Part shown: positions 32,322 to 40,957 of the stretch, in pieces | Numbering within the stretch: position 1 is the first letter of the stretch | Layout of the letters: each line of letters starts with the position of its first letter | Assembly: GCA_903881425.1 (NCBI GenBank) | Contig: CAIRTF010000006.1 | Coordinates: 1-46,876, forward strand | Length of the DNA stretch: 46,876 bases | Origin: an uncultured Chitinophagaceae bacterium | Lineage (GTDB): Bacteria; Bacteroidota; Bacteroidia; Chitinophagales; Chitinophagaceae | Direction: 5' to 3' | The notes under the pieces: generated by a model | Told to the model about the DNA's origin: nothing | The model's input: only the letters and a program-made list of their open reading frames with translations | The model's database searches: none | Translations under genes and position numbers: made by a program

Positions 32322-33995
32322 ATGAATGCATTGCACCTTACCGACTATCTTGTTTTTCTTTTTTATTTTATTGTTGTGGCTTCCTATGGTTATTGGGTAT
32401 ATCGAAGAAAAAAGAAAACAACTATTACTGCTTCGCATGATTATTTTTTAGCAGAGGGCTCACTTACCTGGTGGGCAATCGGCGCTTCATTAATTGCTTC
32501 TAATATTTCCGCAGAACAATTTATTGGCATGAGTGGCAGTGGTTTTAAAATGGGGTTAGCTATTTCCAGTTACGAATGGATGTCGGCTGCTTGTTTATTA
32601 ATTGTTGCTATATTTTTTATTCCGGTGTATTTGAAGAATAAAATTTATACCATGCCGCAATTCTTACACCAACGCTATAACTCAACCGTAGCAATGATTA
32701 TGGCGATATTCTGGTTATTGCTGTATGTGGTAGTAAACTTAACTTCTATTTTGTATTTAGGTGCATTGGCTATTAATAAAATTTCAGGAATTGATATCAC
32801 ATTATGCATGTACCTCTTAGCCATATTCGCCATCTTTATTACACTTGGTGGAATGAAAGTAATAGGATACACTGATGTGATTCAAGTTTTCTTTTTGATT
32901 TTAGGCGGATTGGTCACCACTTATATTGCTTTGAATCTCGTATCTGAAAAATTCGGAACAACAGGAATATTCAATGGATTTAAATTAATGATGCAGCATT
33001 CGAATGATCATTTTCATATGATATTTAAGAAAGACAATGCTAATTATATTGATTTACCGGGATTAACTGTTTTAATTGGAGGTATGTGGATTGCGAACTT
33101 GAATTATTGGGGTTGTAATCAATACATCACACAACGTGCTTTGGGAGCGGATTTGAAAACTGCACGCAGTGGAATTTTATTTGCATCAACGCTTAAATTA
33201 TTAATGCCCGTCATTGTTGTATTGCCGGGTATTGCTGCATATGTATTGCATCAGCAAGGAAATTTTCAAACAGAAATGTTGCAGAATGGCGAAGTAAATC
33301 CGGATAGAGCTTATCCTGTTCTGTTGAATTTATTACCAGAAGGATTAAAGGGTTTATCATTTGCTGCATTAACAGCGGCTATCGTGGCATCATTAGCCGG
33401 AAAAGCAAATAGCATCTCTACTATTTTTACTTTGGATATTTTTAAAAAGAAAATCAATCCTGATGCTTCTGAAAAATTTATGGTGCGAGTTGGTAAAATA
33501 ACTGTAGTCGTTGCAATGATCTTGGCGGTACTGATTGCGCCTTTATTAGGTATCGATAAAAAAGGCGGCTTTCAATATATACAAGAATATACAGGCTTTG
33601 TATCTCCGGGTATTTTTGCCATGTTTATTTTAGGATTCTTTTGGAAGAAAGCTACTTCTAATGCTGCATTGTTTGCTACAGTTGGTGGTTTTATTTTTTC
33701 GATTGTATTTAAATTTTTACCAAAATTTGCGGACCTATCTTTTTTATCTGCTTCCGGTTTTTCAAAAGCTAATGAAGCCGGAATTTATGAAATTCCATTT
33801 TTAGACCGAATGGGTTTTGTCTTTTTAATTTGTGTAATCGGTATGATTTTGATTAGTACTTGGGATAACAGAAAAGGCAATAAAGCCCATGGTTTAGAAA
33901 TTGAGAGAAGTATGTTTAAATTGTCAACTGGTTTTGCAGTAGGCGCATTATTTGTGTTGGGCATTCTTGCTGCTCTATATACTTTTTTCTGGTAG
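32322..33995 (+). CDS. Sodium:solute symporter (SGLT-like)
   Basis: 557 residues with about 14 helices. Family signatures: SLTWWAIGASLIASNISAEQFIGMSGSGF at about residues 48-76, GGMKVIGYTDVIQVFFLILGG, ANLNYWGCNQYITQRALGA and ALTAAIVASLAGKANSISTIFTLDIFKK. The NYWGxNQY-Q-R segment is typical of the SGLT-type sugar/inositol branch, so a sodium-coupled sugar or polyol is the likely substrate. No carbohydrate-catabolic genes adjoin it. It is followed 26 nt later by the glycosyltransferase. Confidence 0.92.
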   Translation: MNALHLTDYLVFLFYFIVVASYGYWVYRRKKKTTITASHDYFLAEGSLTWWAIGASLIASNISAEQFIGMSGSGFKMGLAISSYEWMSAACLLIVAIFFIPVYLKNKIYTMPQFLHQRYNSTVAMIMAIFWLLLYVVVNLTSILYLGALAINKISGIDITLCMYLLAIFAIFITLGGMKVIGYTDVIQVFFLILGGLVTTYIALNLVSEKFGTTGIFNGFKLMMQHSNDHFHMIFKKDNANYIDLPGLTVLIGGMWIANLNYWGCNQYITQRALGADLKTARSGILFASTLKLLMPVIVVLPGIAAYVLHQQGNFQTEMLQNGEVNPDRAYPVLLNLLPEGLKGLSFAALTAAIVASLAGKANSISTIFTLDIFKKKINPDASEKFMVRVGKITVVVAMILAVLIAPLLGIDKKGGFQYIQEYTGFVSPGIFAMFILGFFWKKATSNAALFATVGGFIFSIVFKFLPKFADLSFLSASGFSKANEAGIYEIPFLDRMGFVFLICVIGMILISTWDNRKGNKAHGLEIERSMFKLSTGFAVGALFVLGILAALYTFFW

Positions 33996-34021
33996 ATTTA
34001 TAAAATATATTCTTGGCTCAG

Positions 34022-35179
34022 ATGCTGATGATTCAAATATTTTTTTGGTGTTTAGTAGGTCTTTTATTCTATTCCTATATTGGATATAGTGCTTTACTGG
34101 CTTGTGTTTCGCTGATTAGTAAAAAAAATAAAACAAATCACTCAATATTCAATTCAAAAGTCTCAATTATTATTCCTGCTTATGATGAAGAATTATTTTT
34201 AAGACGAAAATTAGAAAACATATTTGCACTCAATTATCCAAAAGAATTATTACAGGTGATTGTTGTGACAGATGGCTCAACTGATCAATCTAACAAAATT
34301 GTTGAATCATTTCCTTTTGTACAATTGTTATTCATCAATGAACGAAAGGGTAAAGCTGCAGCTATTAATAGGGCCATGCCATTTGTTACATCACCATATG
34401 TTATTTTTACTGATGCTGACACCATCTTAAATGTAAATTCCGTCCAGTTTATTTTATCTCATTATCAAAATGAAAAGATTGGCGGTGTTGCTTGTGAAAA
34501 AAGAATATTTCTTTCAAAAAACAATTCGAAAAGCAACTATGCAGAAGGGTTGTATTGGCAATACGAATCTTTTATTAAACAAATGGAAAGTGAAGTGCAT
34601 AGTGTGATTGGTGCTGCCGGTGAATTTTTTTCCATCAAAACAAATTTGTTTCAAACATTGCCTGAAGATACTATACTGGATGATTTTATAATCTCATCTA
34701 TCATTCTAAAAAAAGGATTTCATTTTGTGTATGAAAAAAATGCCATTGCAGTTGAATTGCCAACAATATCTCTAAAAGAAGAAGCGAAAAGAAAAATAAG
34801 AATTGCAGCAGGCGCTGCACAAACGCTTTCTCGCTTGGGCATTTGGCCTTATCAAAATATGTGGTTGAATATTCAGTATCTGTCACGAAGAGTCATTCGT
34901 TGGGTCATTAGTCCGATTGCATTGATATTGGTTTTCGTGTTCAATTATGTATTAAAGAGCAATAGTGAATTCTATTGCTGGCTTTTTAGTATTCAAATAT
35001 TTTTTTATTGTTTTTCATTGACAGGCTACATCTTTTATTTATTTAAAATTCGGTCAGGCATATTATTGGCATCCATGTATTTTGTTTTTATGAATGCCTG
35101 TATGCTTATTGGTTTTGTAAAATATTTTACCGTTGGGCAGTCTGTAAACTGGAAAAAAGCCGAAAGAACTGCTATCTGA
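34022..35179 (+). CDS. Family 2 glycosyltransferase, membrane-bound
   Basis: 385 residues from ATG at 34022; the open frame extends to a TTG at 34013, which I do not favour. There is an N-terminal helix (FFWCLVGLLFYSYIGYSALL), then a GT-A domain: VSIIIPAYDEELFLRRKLEN, VVTDGSTDQSNKIV, IFTDADTILN with the DxD, and EDTILDDFIIS for the acceptor-site acidic pair. Two or three helices close the chain. It would transfer a nucleotide-activated sugar to a growing glycan or lipid at the cytoplasmic membrane. Substrate and product cannot be told from sequence. Confidence 0.88.
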   Translation: MLMIQIFFWCLVGLLFYSYIGYSALLACVSLISKKNKTNHSIFNSKVSIIIPAYDEELFLRRKLENIFALNYPKELLQVIVVTDGSTDQSNKIVESFPFVQLLFINERKGKAAAINRAMPFVTSPYVIFTDADTILNVNSVQFILSHYQNEKIGGVACEKRIFLSKNNSKSNYAEGLYWQYESFIKQMESEVHSVIGAAGEFFSIKTNLFQTLPEDTILDDFIISSIILKKGFHFVYEKNAIAVELPTISLKEEAKRKIRIAAGAAQTLSRLGIWPYQNMWLNIQYLSRRVIRWVISPIALILVFVFNYVLKSNSEFYCWLFSIQIFFYCFSLTGYIFYLFKIRSGILLASMYFVFMNACMLIGFVKYFTVGQSVNWKKAERTAI

Positions 35180-35232
35180 CCCCTCATAAAATGAAAATGG
35201 TTCATGTGAGCAATTCAGTTATTTTTGTTAAT

Positions 35233-35523
35233 ATGGAAATAACCAATGAAATGATCGATCATTTGGCACATTTATCTCGTCTTCATTTTTCAGAAGAAGA
35301 AAAAATAGCGATGAAAGATGATATGCAAAAGATGATTGCTTTTGTAGAAAAATTAAAAGAAGTAGATGTTACCGGTGTTAAACCTTTGATGCATATGAGT
35401 GATGCAGTAAATGTGTTACGTGAAGATGAAATTAAAGGTAGTGTTAGCCGGGAAGAAGCATTGTTGAATGCGCCATTGCGTGATGAACAATTTTTTAAAG
35501 TACCTAAAGTCATTCGTAAATAA
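35233..35523 (+). CDS. gatC: Asp-tRNA(Asn)/Glu-tRNA(Gln) amidotransferase subunit C
   Basis: 96 residues from ATG at 35233, where the family similarity begins (MEITNEMIDHLAHLSRLHFSEEE). The longer frame from 35191 adds 14 residues with no family match. GatC stabilises GatAB, which amidates mischarged Asp- or Glu-tRNA. The middle PLMHMSDAVNVLREDEI and the end APLRDEQFFKVPKVI are diagnostic. No gatA or gatB lies nearby, so the complex is encoded at split loci. It is followed 24 nt later by an ABC ATPase. Confidence 0.95.
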   Translation: MEITNEMIDHLAHLSRLHFSEEEKIAMKDDMQKMIAFVEKLKEVDVTGVKPLMHMSDAVNVLREDEIKGSVSREEALLNAPLRDEQFFKVPKVIRK

Positions 35524-35547
35524 TTTCTATATCATTAATTATAATTC

Positions 35548-36261
35548 ATGAACTCCATCATTCATTTAGATAATATTCAGAAAAGTTATTTCATGGGTAG
35601 CCAGGCAATTCCTGTATTAAAAGGAATATCGCTTGATATTTTTAAAAACGAATATGTTGCATTAATGGGACCCAGCGGTAGTGGTAAAAGTACTTTGATG
35701 AACATCCTGGGATGTTTGGATTCTCCAACAGGAGGCACTTATGTGTTGAATGGAAAAGATGTAAGCAAAATGCCGGATGATGATTTGGCAGAAGTAAGAA
35801 ATACCGAGATAGGTTTTGTGTTTCAACAATTTAATTTATTGCCAAGATTAACAGCGGCAGAGAATGTAGCACTGCCTTTGATTTACGCAGGTATTCCCAA
35901 AAAAGAAAGAATGGAACGTGCTTTGGAAGCTTTGAATAAAGTGGGGTTAGCAGATAGAAGTCACCATAAATCAAATGAATTAAGTGGTGGACAAATTCAA
36001 CGTGTTGCCATTGCACGTGCTCTGGTGAATAATCCATCCTTATTATTGGCAGATGAACCAACCGGTAATTTAGATTCTAAAACATCTGTAGAAGTAATGG
36101 AAATATTTGGAAAAATTCAACAAGCAGGCAATACTGTTGTATTGGTTACGCATGAAGAAGATATTGCCCGATATGCCCATCGTGTGGTTCGTTTAAGAGA
36201 TGGTTTGGTTGAAACTGATAAGCCCAGAGCAGAAGCATTTGCGCAAATGCAAGCCCATTAA
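35548..36261 (+). CDS. ABC transporter ATP-binding protein, LolD/MacB type
   Basis: 237 residues. Walker A is GPSGSGKST at residues 41-49, the Q-loop is [22 protein letters not shown], the signature is [15 protein letters not shown], Walker B is [12 protein letters not shown], and the switch His is in VLVTHEE. This pattern, with the NLDS D-loop, is the LolD/MacB (FtsE-like) subfamily that works with FtsX-type permeases. No permease gene is adjacent; the one at 22036 is a candidate. It is closed by its own terminator. Confidence 0.92.
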   Translation: MNSIIHLDNIQKSYFMGSQAIPVLKGISLDIFKNEYVALMGPSGSGKSTLMNILGCLDSPTGGTYVLNGKDVSKMPDDDLAEVRNTEIGFVFQQFNLLPRLTAAENVALPLIYAGIPKKERMERALEALNKVGLADRSHHKSNELSGGQIQRVAIARALVNNPSLLLADEPTGNLDSKTSVEVMEIFGKIQQAGNTVVLVTHEEDIARYAHRVVRLRDGLVETDKPRAEAFAQMQAH

Positions 36262-36287
36262 GCATTTGAAAAGGTTAAAAATTTGTG

Positions 36288-36315
36288 GAGAGAGTGAAGG
36301 CTCTCTTTTTATTTC
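36288..36315 (+). terminator. Rho-independent terminator after the ABC ATPase
   Basis: AGAGAG (36289-36294) pairs with CTCTCT (36301-36306), extended by a G-T pair, with a 6-nt loop and a following TTTTATTT tract. Confidence 0.7.
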
Positions 36316-36338
36316 TGAACAAGGCTTGTTTATTTTTG
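36308..36338 (+). promoter_or_regulatory. Candidate promoter of the cobalamin adenosyltransferase gene
   Basis: TTTA (36308-36311), 19 nt, then TATTTTTG (36331-36338): one mismatch from TTTG-N19-TAnnTTTG. The distal box lies in the T-tract of the preceding terminator. The start codon is 12 nt after the -7 box, implying a very short leader. Confidence 0.6.
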
Positions 36339-36350
36339 TTGTACTAAATT

Positions 36351-36911
36351 ATGGCGCAAAAAATTTATACCAAAACAGGCGATCTTGGAAAAACAAGTTT
36401 GATTGGTGGAACAAAAGTTCCCAAAAGCCATATTCGTATTGAAAGTTATGGAACCATAGACGAATTGAATTCTTTTATCGGATTGGTAAGTGATTCTATT
36501 CAACATCAACACACAAAAGATATTCTGAAAGAAATTCAGGACAGATTATTTACCATCGGTTCATCTTTAGCCTGTGATCCGGATAAAGAACCATTGATGA
36601 AAATCCCTGATTTGAAAGAAACGGATATTTTTTTATTGGAAAAGGAAATTGATGCAATGAATGATGTATTGCCGGTTATGAAGAATTTTATTTTACCCGG
36701 CGGGCATATATCTATCTCTTCCACACATATTGCACGTTGTGTTTGCAGAAGATCCGAAAGAATTTGTGTAAATATGCAAGAGAATGAAATGTTTGTAGAG
36801 CCTTTGGTTATTAAATATCTCAATCGTTTAAGCGATTATTTATTTGTATTGGCAAGATATATTGGCCACATATTAAGTGTTGAGGAGATTGCCTGGAGAG
36901 CGAGAGTATAA
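36351..36911 (+). CDS. Cob(I)alamin adenosyltransferase, PduO type
   Basis: 186 residues. It transfers the 5'-deoxyadenosyl group from ATP to cobalamin or cobyrinate diamide to make coenzyme B12. Signatures: the ATP-binding N-terminus IYTKTGDLGKTSLIGG at residues 4-19, SYGTIDELNSFIGL, CVCRRSERICVN with the R-R-x-E-R motif, and LNRLSDYLFVLARY. Length is normal. It is a monocistronic gene with its own promoter, convergent with the LolD-type gene. No other B12 genes are in the window, so it may serve salvage. Confidence 0.93.
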   Translation: MAQKIYTKTGDLGKTSLIGGTKVPKSHIRIESYGTIDELNSFIGLVSDSIQHQHTKDILKEIQDRLFTIGSSLACDPDKEPLMKIPDLKETDIFLLEKEIDAMNDVLPVMKNFILPGGHISISSTHIARCVCRRSERICVNMQENEMFVEPLVIKYLNRLSDYLFVLARYIGHILSVEEIAWRARV

Positions 36912-36927
36912 TAAGTAGAGTTTAAAA

Positions 36928-36952
36928 TTTGCACATCTGCATATTCGCACAT
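36928..36952. repeat. TGTGCA-type short repeat in a convergent gap
   Basis: TTTGCACATCTGCATATTCG and the next five bases resemble the right arm of the nuoI-nuoJ palindrome (16173-16195). It fills the 40-nt gap between two convergent genes and touches the stop codon of the minus-strand one. Confidence 0.5.
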
Positions 36953-37602
36953 CATATAATTTTTCCGTCTTTCATGTGCAATATTCTATCGCTCATCGCT
37001 GCTAATTCTTCGTTATGCGTTACCATTAAAAATGTTTGAGCAAATTCATTTCTCAATTGTACAAATAAATCATGCAATTCCTTTGCATTAGCGCTGTCTA
37101 AATTTCCGGTAGGTTCATCTGCAAAAACAATTTTAGGTTTATTAATTAATGCTCTTGCAACAGCAACGCGTTGTTGTTCACCTCCGCTTAATGCCTGAGG
37201 TTTGTTTTCGAATTTATCTTTCAACCCTAAAAGTGATAGTAATTTTTCAGCATCATCTTTCACTTCTTTCTTTTTTTTGCCGGCTATCCATCCCGGAATG
37301 CAAACATTTTCTAACGCCGTAAACTCAGGTAATAAATGGTGGAATTGAAAGACAAAACCAATATTCACGTTTCTGAATGCTGCTAATTTTTTTCCTTTCA
37401 AATCATGTAAAGCTGTTTCATTCAAAAATATTTTACCAGAGTCGGGTGCATCTAAAGCGCCCAGAATATGCAATAGTGTACTCTTACCTGCCCCCGAAGA
37501 GCCTACAATTGAAACAATTTCGCCTTTGTTGACTTCCAGCGAAACGCCTTTTAAAACCTGCAATGGACCGTATTTTTTGAATATCTGCTCAGCTTTCAGC
37601 AT
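36952..37602 (-). CDS. lolD: Lipoprotein-releasing-type ABC transporter ATP-binding protein
   Basis: 216 residues from ATG at 37602 (MLKAEQIFKKYG). The frame is open to 37650, but those 16 residues lack family similarity. Walker A is GSSGAGKST at residues 34-42, then FVFQFHHLLPEFTALENV, the signature LSGGEQQRVAVARAL, Walker [13 protein letters not shown] and the switch LMVTHNE. FQFHHLLPEFTALENV is the typical LolD Q-loop sequence. It powers LolCE extraction of lipoproteins from the inner membrane; lolC/E are not in the window. It is divergent from the DUF2795 gene. Confidence 0.9.
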   Translation of the reverse strand: MLKAEQIFKKYGPLQVLKGVSLEVNKGEIVSIVGSSGAGKSTLLHILGALDAPDSGKIFLNETALHDLKGKKLAAFRNVNIGFVFQFHHLLPEFTALENVCIPGWIAGKKKKEVKDDAEKLLSLLGLKDKFENKPQALSGGEQQRVAVARALINKPKIVFADEPTGNLDSANAKELHDLFVQLRNEFAQTFLMVTHNEELAAMSDRILHMKDGKII

Positions 37603-37687
37603 AGTCAGGTAAATATCAGCAAATGTAGTGTTTTCGGGCATTTCATTCAATTTGACACATTATTTACAAAGCCGTAACAAAACCCAA

Positions 37688-37718
37688 TTTGGTAATTTCA
37701 TTTATACGGTTACATTTG
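37688..37718 (+). promoter_or_regulatory. Consensus Bacteroidota promoter of the DUF2795 gene
   Basis: TTTG (37688-37691), exactly 19 nt, then TACATTTG (37711-37718): a full match to TTTG-N19-TAnnTTTG. The ATG follows 16 nt later. AGGAG at 37728-37732, only 2 nt before the ATG, is one of the few Shine-Dalgarno-like sequences in the window. Confidence 0.82.
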
Positions 37719-37734
37719 CAAAAAATTAGGAGCT

Positions 37735-37959
37735 ATGTTTTGGACATTAGAATTAGCCAGTTACCTCGAAGAAGCACCATGGCCTGCTACCAAAGATGAA
37801 TTGATCGATTATTCTATTCGTTCCGGTGCACCCATTGAAGTAGTAGAGAATTTGCAGGAATTGGAAGATGAAGGTGGTGAAGTATATGAAAGCATCGAAG
37901 ACATTTGGCCTGATTATCCAAGTCAGGAAGATTTTATGTTTAATGAGGATGAATATTGA
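37735..37959 (+). CDS. DUF2795 domain protein
   Basis: 74 residues, highly acidic: MFWTLELASYLEEAPWPATK, DELIDYSIRSGAP, VVENLQELEDEGG and a tail DYPSQEDFMFNEDEY. This is the compact DUF2795 form widespread and well conserved in Bacteroidota. The function is unknown. It has no signal peptide, so it is cytoplasmic. A perfect consensus promoter and a strong terminator make it a monocistronic, probably well-expressed gene. Confidence 0.9.
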   Translation: MFWTLELASYLEEAPWPATKDELIDYSIRSGAPIEVVENLQELEDEGGEVYESIEDIWPDYPSQEDFMFNEDEY

Positions 37960-37978
37960 TTCTTGCAGAACGAATAAT

Positions 37979-38010
37979 AAAAAAGCCATTCAATATTGAA
38001 TGGCTTTTTT
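37979..38010. terminator. Bidirectional terminator, perfect 32-bp palindrome
   Basis: AAAAAAGCCATTCAAT (37979-37994) is the exact reverse complement of ATTGAATGGCTTTTTT (37995-38010). It carries T-tracts on both strands and serves the convergent DUF2795 (plus) and SemiSWEET (minus) genes. Confidence 0.9.
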
Positions 38011-38022
38011 AATGAAAATATT

Positions 38023-38286
38023 TTATTGTTTCTTGAATGTCAACTTAAAATAAAATAATACTAGCGATAAAGTTAGTACAACTGTATTTGCGGAAATAAC
38101 AGGACCACTATTAATTCCAAAACCATATACCAACCAAACGATTGTGCTTGTTATTACAATCAATATCATCCATACACTAAGATCACCTACACTTTTACTT
38201 TTCCAGGATTTATATACTTGTGGTATAAATGTGATAGATGTTAAAAACGATCCAACATAACCAATGAATTCTGTCCAATTATTCAT
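38023..38286 (-). CDS. SemiSWEET / PQ-loop sugar transporter
   Basis: 87 residues with three helices: EFIGYVGSFLTSITFIPQVYKSWKSKSVGDLS with the PQ motif, WMILIVITSTIVWLVYGF, and NTVVLTLSLVLFYFKL. SemiSWEETs dimerise to form a small sugar uniporter. Length is exactly typical. It starts 17 nt after the fabI stop on the same strand, so the two are probably cotranscribed; no functional link is obvious. Confidence 0.9.
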   Translation of the reverse strand: MNNWTEFIGYVGSFLTSITFIPQVYKSWKSKSVGDLSVWMILIVITSTIVWLVYGFGINSGPVISANTVVLTLSLVLFYFKLTFKKQ

Positions 38287-38303
38287 ACAATGATTTTAAT
38301 TAT

Positions 38304-39119
38304 TTATTGAATGCCTAATTTTTGCATCACACCCATGCTCACACCGGTTGTTGAATAACCGCCATCATGAAATAAATTTTGCATGGTAACCATTCTGGTT
38401 AAATCGCTAAACAATGTAATGCAATAATTAGCGCAATCTTCAGCAGAAGCATTACCTAATGGAGCAATGGCATCAGCATAATCATAAAAATCACCAAAGC
38501 CTTTAATGCCGGTACCTGCTGTGGTTTTTGTTGGTGATTGAGATACAGTATTAATACGAACTTTTTTCTCTAATCCATAATGATAACCAAAACTGCGTGC
38601 AATACTTTCTAACATAGCTTTAATATCTGCCATGTCTGTATAAAATGGATAGGTACGTTGTGCTGCTGCATACGTTAATGCAACCACACTTCCCCATTCA
38701 TTGATGGCATCTAATTTTTTTGCAACGGCTAACATTTTGTGTAAAGACATTGCCGAAACATCAATGCCCTTCATAAAATATTCGTAATTAGATTCTGTAT
38801 AGGGAATATTTTTTCTGATGTTCACACTCATACCAATAGAATGTAAAACAAAATCAATCTTGCCACCTAATATTTCTTGCGATTTAGTAAATAAATTCGT
38901 TAACTCTTCCACGCTTGTTGCATCAGCAGCAATAATTTCTGAGTTTGTTTTCTCAGCTAATTTTTTTATTTCTCCCATACGCATTGCAATAGGCGCGTTA
39001 GTTAAAACAAAAGTGGCGCCTTCTTCATGTGCTTTCTCTGCTACTTTCCAGGCAATCGAATTTTCATCTAATGCACCGCTAATAATTCCTCTTTTTCCTT
39101 TTAATAAGTTGTATGACAT
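38304..39119 (-). CDS. fabI: Enoyl-[acyl-carrier-protein] reductase (NADH)
   Basis: 271 residues. It catalyses the last step of each fatty-acid elongation cycle. FabI-type SDR features: the modified nucleotide motif GIISGALDENSIAWKVA, LHSIGMS, the catalytic pair in YTDMADIK (Tyr-x6-Lys) and QSPTKTTAGTGIKGF for the substrate loop. Length is normal. It is followed on the same strand by the SemiSWEET gene and preceded by a candidate promoter. Confidence 0.95.
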   Translation of the reverse strand: MSYNLLKGKRGIISGALDENSIAWKVAEKAHEEGATFVLTNAPIAMRMGEIKKLAEKTNSEIIAADATSVEELTNLFTKSQEILGGKIDFVLHSIGMSVNIRKNIPYTESNYEYFMKGIDVSAMSLHKMLAVAKKLDAINEWGSVVALTYAAAQRTYPFYTDMADIKAMLESIARSFGYHYGLEKKVRINTVSQSPTKTTAGTGIKGFGDFYDYADAIAPLGNASAEDCANYCITLFSDLTRMVTMQNLFHDGGYSTTGVSMGVMQKLGIQ

Positions 39120-39147
39120 AGCTTTAATTTAGTATTATAATAAAAAT

Positions 39148-39180
39148 CAAAAATAAAATATTATCATGTTAATCTTCAAT
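39148..39180 (-). promoter_or_regulatory. Candidate promoter of fabI
   Basis: On the minus strand, ATTG (complement of 39177-39180), 21 nt, then TATTTTTG (complement of 39148-39155). The -7 box is an exact match to TAnnTTTG; the distal box has one mismatch and slightly long spacing. It ends 28 nt before the fabI start. Confidence 0.45.
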
Positions 39181-39198
39181 AATCTTTTTAATCAAACT

Positions 39199-40854
39199 TC
39201 AATTCATCATCATCTCTCTTGCATTTGCTAATGCAGCAGCAGTAGGCTTTTCACCACTTAGCATTTGTGCAATGGTAATAATGCGTTCATCTTCATTTAA
39301 TAAACGAATATTGGTTTTAATGGTGTCGGCTTTAATTTCTTTATATACAAAGAAATGAGCATCTGCCTTACCTGCAATTTGTGGTTGATGGGTAATGCAG
39401 ATTACTTGACGCTTAGCAGATAATTGTTTTAATATGATGCCCACTTGCTTTGCGGCCTCACCACTGATGCCGGTATCTATCTCATCAAAGATCATAGTTG
39501 GCAGATCAATACTTTCTGCTACTAATGATTTGATGCATAACATTAACCTGCTTAATTCACCACCACTCGCCACTTTTCTGATAGGTTCAAAACGATTGCT
39601 TTTATTGGCATCAAATAAAAAGTCAATCGTATTTTTCCCAAACTGATGTAATATAGTTTCTTTGATCTCAACTTTTAATTTAGCATTTGGCATCCCAACC
39701 TGAATTAATAAAGCATTCACTTTTTCTTCCAATGGTTTAGCTTGCTTATTTCTTGCTTTTGATATGATGCTTGCCTTATCTTCTAATTCTTTTAATAAAA
39801 TGGCAACTTCTTTTTCTTTCAAAACAATGGCTGCATCAATATTTAATACCGCTTGTAATTTTTCTTCTAATTGATACTGAATGGTTAATAATTCATTGGT
39901 TGTTTTTACGCCATGCTTTTTCAATAGCTTATAACCGTTTGATATTTTTTCATTAATCAATTCAATTCTTTTTTCATCATAATTCACTCCATCATTTATT
40001 CTATCTACTTCTTCAGCAATATCCTGTAACTCTATTTGAGATGATTGTAATCTTTGAATAATGGTAGCAATATCCTCATTTAAAGAAGCGTAAGCTTGCA
40101 ATTGATTGCTTAATTGTTTTAATAACTGCACAACAGGCTGCTCATTTCCTTTCAAATCAAAATATACCTTAGATAATGTTGTTTTTATGCCTTCACTGTT
40201 ATTCAATAATTTCAATTCATTGTCTAATTCTTCCAGTTCATTTTCCTGTAAATTCAACTCATTCAATTCATCAAATAAAAATTGATTGTAATCGGCCTCT
40301 TTGTTAAAATCTATTTTTTGTTTTTGCAATTCCTCTAATTCCTTCTTTGCTTGTAACCACTGCCGATAAAGGTTTTGGTATAATTCAATATTTGATTGAT
40401 TAACTGCCAAAGCATCTATCACTTCTCTTTGGAAATCACTATCGCCCAATTCTAAAGTGTCAAATTGTTGATGCAAATCAACCAGCAATGAAGCTAATTG
40501 TTTTAGTTGTTGCAATGTTGCAGGAGTATCATTAATAAAAGCTCTTGATTTTCCGTTGGAACTTATTTCTCTTCTCAATACCAATTCTTGTGTTTCCTCT
40601 AAATCATTCTCTTTTAAAAAGAATTGAATTTCTTTTTTATCGTCAGTAGAAAATATGCCTTCAATAAAACACTTCTTATCTTGTTTCAACAAAGCACTCG
40701 TATCTGCACGTTCGCCCAAAATTAAACTCAATGCACCCATTAAAATACTTTTACCGGCACCTGTTTCGCCGGTAATAATATTGAGTTGATTAGAAAAATC
40801 AATTTCTATTTCATCAATAATGGCATAATTCTGTATGTGCAGTTTTTTCAACAT
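39199..40854 (-). CDS. recN: DNA repair protein RecN
   Basis: 551 residues from ATG at 40854 (MLKKLHIQNYAIIDEIEIDF); the ATG at 40866 would add four residues. It is an SMC-like ATPase for double-strand-break repair: Walker A GETGAGKSIL near residue 31, long coiled-coil arms through the Glu/Leu-rich middle, the signature SGGELSRLMLCIKSL and Walker B TMIFDEIDTGISG with the following ITHQPQIAGKA. Length is normal. It lies alone on the minus strand, 80 nt upstream of fabI. Confidence 0.96.
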   Translation of the reverse strand: MLKKLHIQNYAIIDEIEIDFSNQLNIITGETGAGKSILMGALSLILGERADTSALLKQDKKCFIEGIFSTDDKKEIQFFLKENDLEETQELVLRREISSNGKSRAFINDTPATLQQLKQLASLLVDLHQQFDTLELGDSDFQREVIDALAVNQSNIELYQNLYRQWLQAKKELEELQKQKIDFNKEADYNQFLFDELNELNLQENELEELDNELKLLNNSEGIKTTLSKVYFDLKGNEQPVVQLLKQLSNQLQAYASLNEDIATIIQRLQSSQIELQDIAEEVDRINDGVNYDEKRIELINEKISNGYKLLKKHGVKTTNELLTIQYQLEEKLQAVLNIDAAIVLKEKEVAILLKELEDKASIISKARNKQAKPLEEKVNALLIQVGMPNAKLKVEIKETILHQFGKNTIDFLFDANKSNRFEPIRKVASGGELSRLMLCIKSLVAESIDLPTMIFDEIDTGISGEAAKQVGIILKQLSAKRQVICITHQPQIAGKADAHFFVYKEIKADTIKTNIRLLNEDERIITIAQMLSGEKPTAAALANAREMMMN

Positions 40855-40905
40855 TGCGAGATGCAAAGTATTAAATTATTAATTATACAAGGCATTGCCG
40901 AAATT

Positions 40906-40938
40906 AAAAAAGGGTTTTCATTTTGAAAACCCTTTTTT
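40906..40938 (-). terminator. Rho-independent terminator after the zinc-ribbon gene
   Basis: AAAAAAGGGTTTTC (40906-40919) pairs with GAAAACCCTTTTTT (40925-40938), loop ATTTT. It lies 19 nt beyond the zinc-ribbon gene stop on the minus strand, isolating recN from it. Confidence 0.88.
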
Positions 40939-40957
40939 ATAATATTTCAGATGAAGT

